A stretch of DNA of 64,000 nt. Source: Shewanella inventionis (lineage in GTDB: Bacteria; Pseudomonadota; Gammaproteobacteria; Enterobacterales; Shewanellaceae). Each line of letters starts with the position of its first letter. Position 1 is the stretch's first letter. The stretch covers positions 1-64,000 of the forward strand of contig NZ_BMII01000016.1 of assembly GCF_014641855.1 (NCBI RefSeq), read 5' to 3'. The position numbers and the translations under genes are program-made. The notes below the pieces were generated by a model that saw nothing but the letters and a program-made list of their open reading frames with translations, had not been told where the DNA came from and did not search any database. Positions 63,887 to 64,000 of the stretch are shown piece after piece.

Positions 63887-64000
63887 ATGGATGTTCGTCC
63901 GTTTTTAAATATTATGGTCGAGAAAAAGGCCTCAGATTTATTTATTACTGCCGGTTTTCCGCCAAGTGCCAAAATTGATGGTGAGTTACGTCAGTTATCA
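63887..64000 (+). CDS. pilU: PilT-like ATPase PilU (5' part, cut by window edge)
   Basis: The first 38 codons of a second retraction ATPase are visible: MDVRPFLNIMVEKKASDLFI, then TAGFPPSAKIDGELRQL. This is the start expected for PilU, which helps PilT under load. AAGGA lies nine bases before the ATG. It is in an operon with pilT. The rest is outside the window. Confidence 0.9.
   Translation, partial: MDVRPFLNIMVEKKASDLFITAGFPPSAKIDGELRQLS

Overview
The window is a chromosomal segment of a gamma-proteobacterium, most likely Shewanella (Alteromonadales). The basis is the mix of families: a P-protein PheA with a C-terminal extension, a DUF3545 protein, a SapC-family protein, cytochrome c', YceI with cytochrome b561, glutaminase placed between yggL and yggN, and a large minor-pilin block next to ispH. 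I cannot name the species. There is no prophage, CRISPR array, rRNA operon or complete insertion sequence. Most of the window is ordinary core genome with well recognised genes.

Layout. 0-6 kb: aromatic amino acid genes aroF-tyrA converge on pheA, which has a Phe-rich leader peptide and attenuator and is followed by raiA, the same order as in E. coli. 6-9 kb: cytochrome b561, cytochrome c', trpR and slyD. 9.6-14.6 kb: thrLABC with a complete Thr/Ile-rich attenuator. 14.7-25.4 kb: hemerythrin, a DUF3545 protein, tal-pgi, an OmpA-family porin, phosphoketolase, a sodium:alanine symporter and yaaA. 25.5-35.8 kb: an M28 peptidase, an ArsR regulator, rpsT, murJ, ribF, ileS, lspA, fkpB and ispH. 36-43.5 kb: the minor pilin and pilus tip operon pilV-pilW-pilX-pilY1-pilE plus a small secreted protein, facing two tandem FimT/GspH-like pseudopilins. 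43.7-46.3 kb: glnB, ndh and sapC. 46.4-46.9 kb: a nested small transposable element and tRNA-Thr/tRNA-Phe. 47.4-53.4 kb: cytochrome b561-yceI, yggX-mutY, trmB-yggL-glsB-yggN. 53.7-59.2 kb: a LysR regulator, a candidate sRNA, a DUF885 peptidase and hemW-rdgB. 59.5-64 kb: a DUF4426 protein, yggT, proC, yggS and, divergently, pilT-pilU (cut by the window edge).

How the genes work together. Amino acid supply is prominent: aroF/tyrA/pheA for Tyr and Phe, thrABC for Thr, proC for Pro, plus TrpR and GlnB as regulators. Attenuators control pheA and thrABC. The Type IV pilus assembly genes (minor pilins, PilY1 tip adhesin) and the retraction ATPases PilT/PilU lie at two sites in the window. Three blocks (thr to ispH, aroF to raiA, yggX to pilT) keep the gene content of three separate E. 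coli regions.

The most unusual things are: (1) PheA carries a C-terminal domain that reads as a decayed type I-beta DAHP synthase lacking its active-site motifs; (2) intergenic arrays of mini-hairpins, including four exact 45-bp periods, lie on both sides of the DUF4426-yggT-proC segment; (3) two families of small non-autonomous elements are present, one inserted inside a remnant of the other with a TTA duplication; (4) there is an unlisted 45-residue candidate lipoprotein overlapping a terminator; and (5) a free-standing promoter-to-terminator unit at 55.0 kb could be a small RNA.
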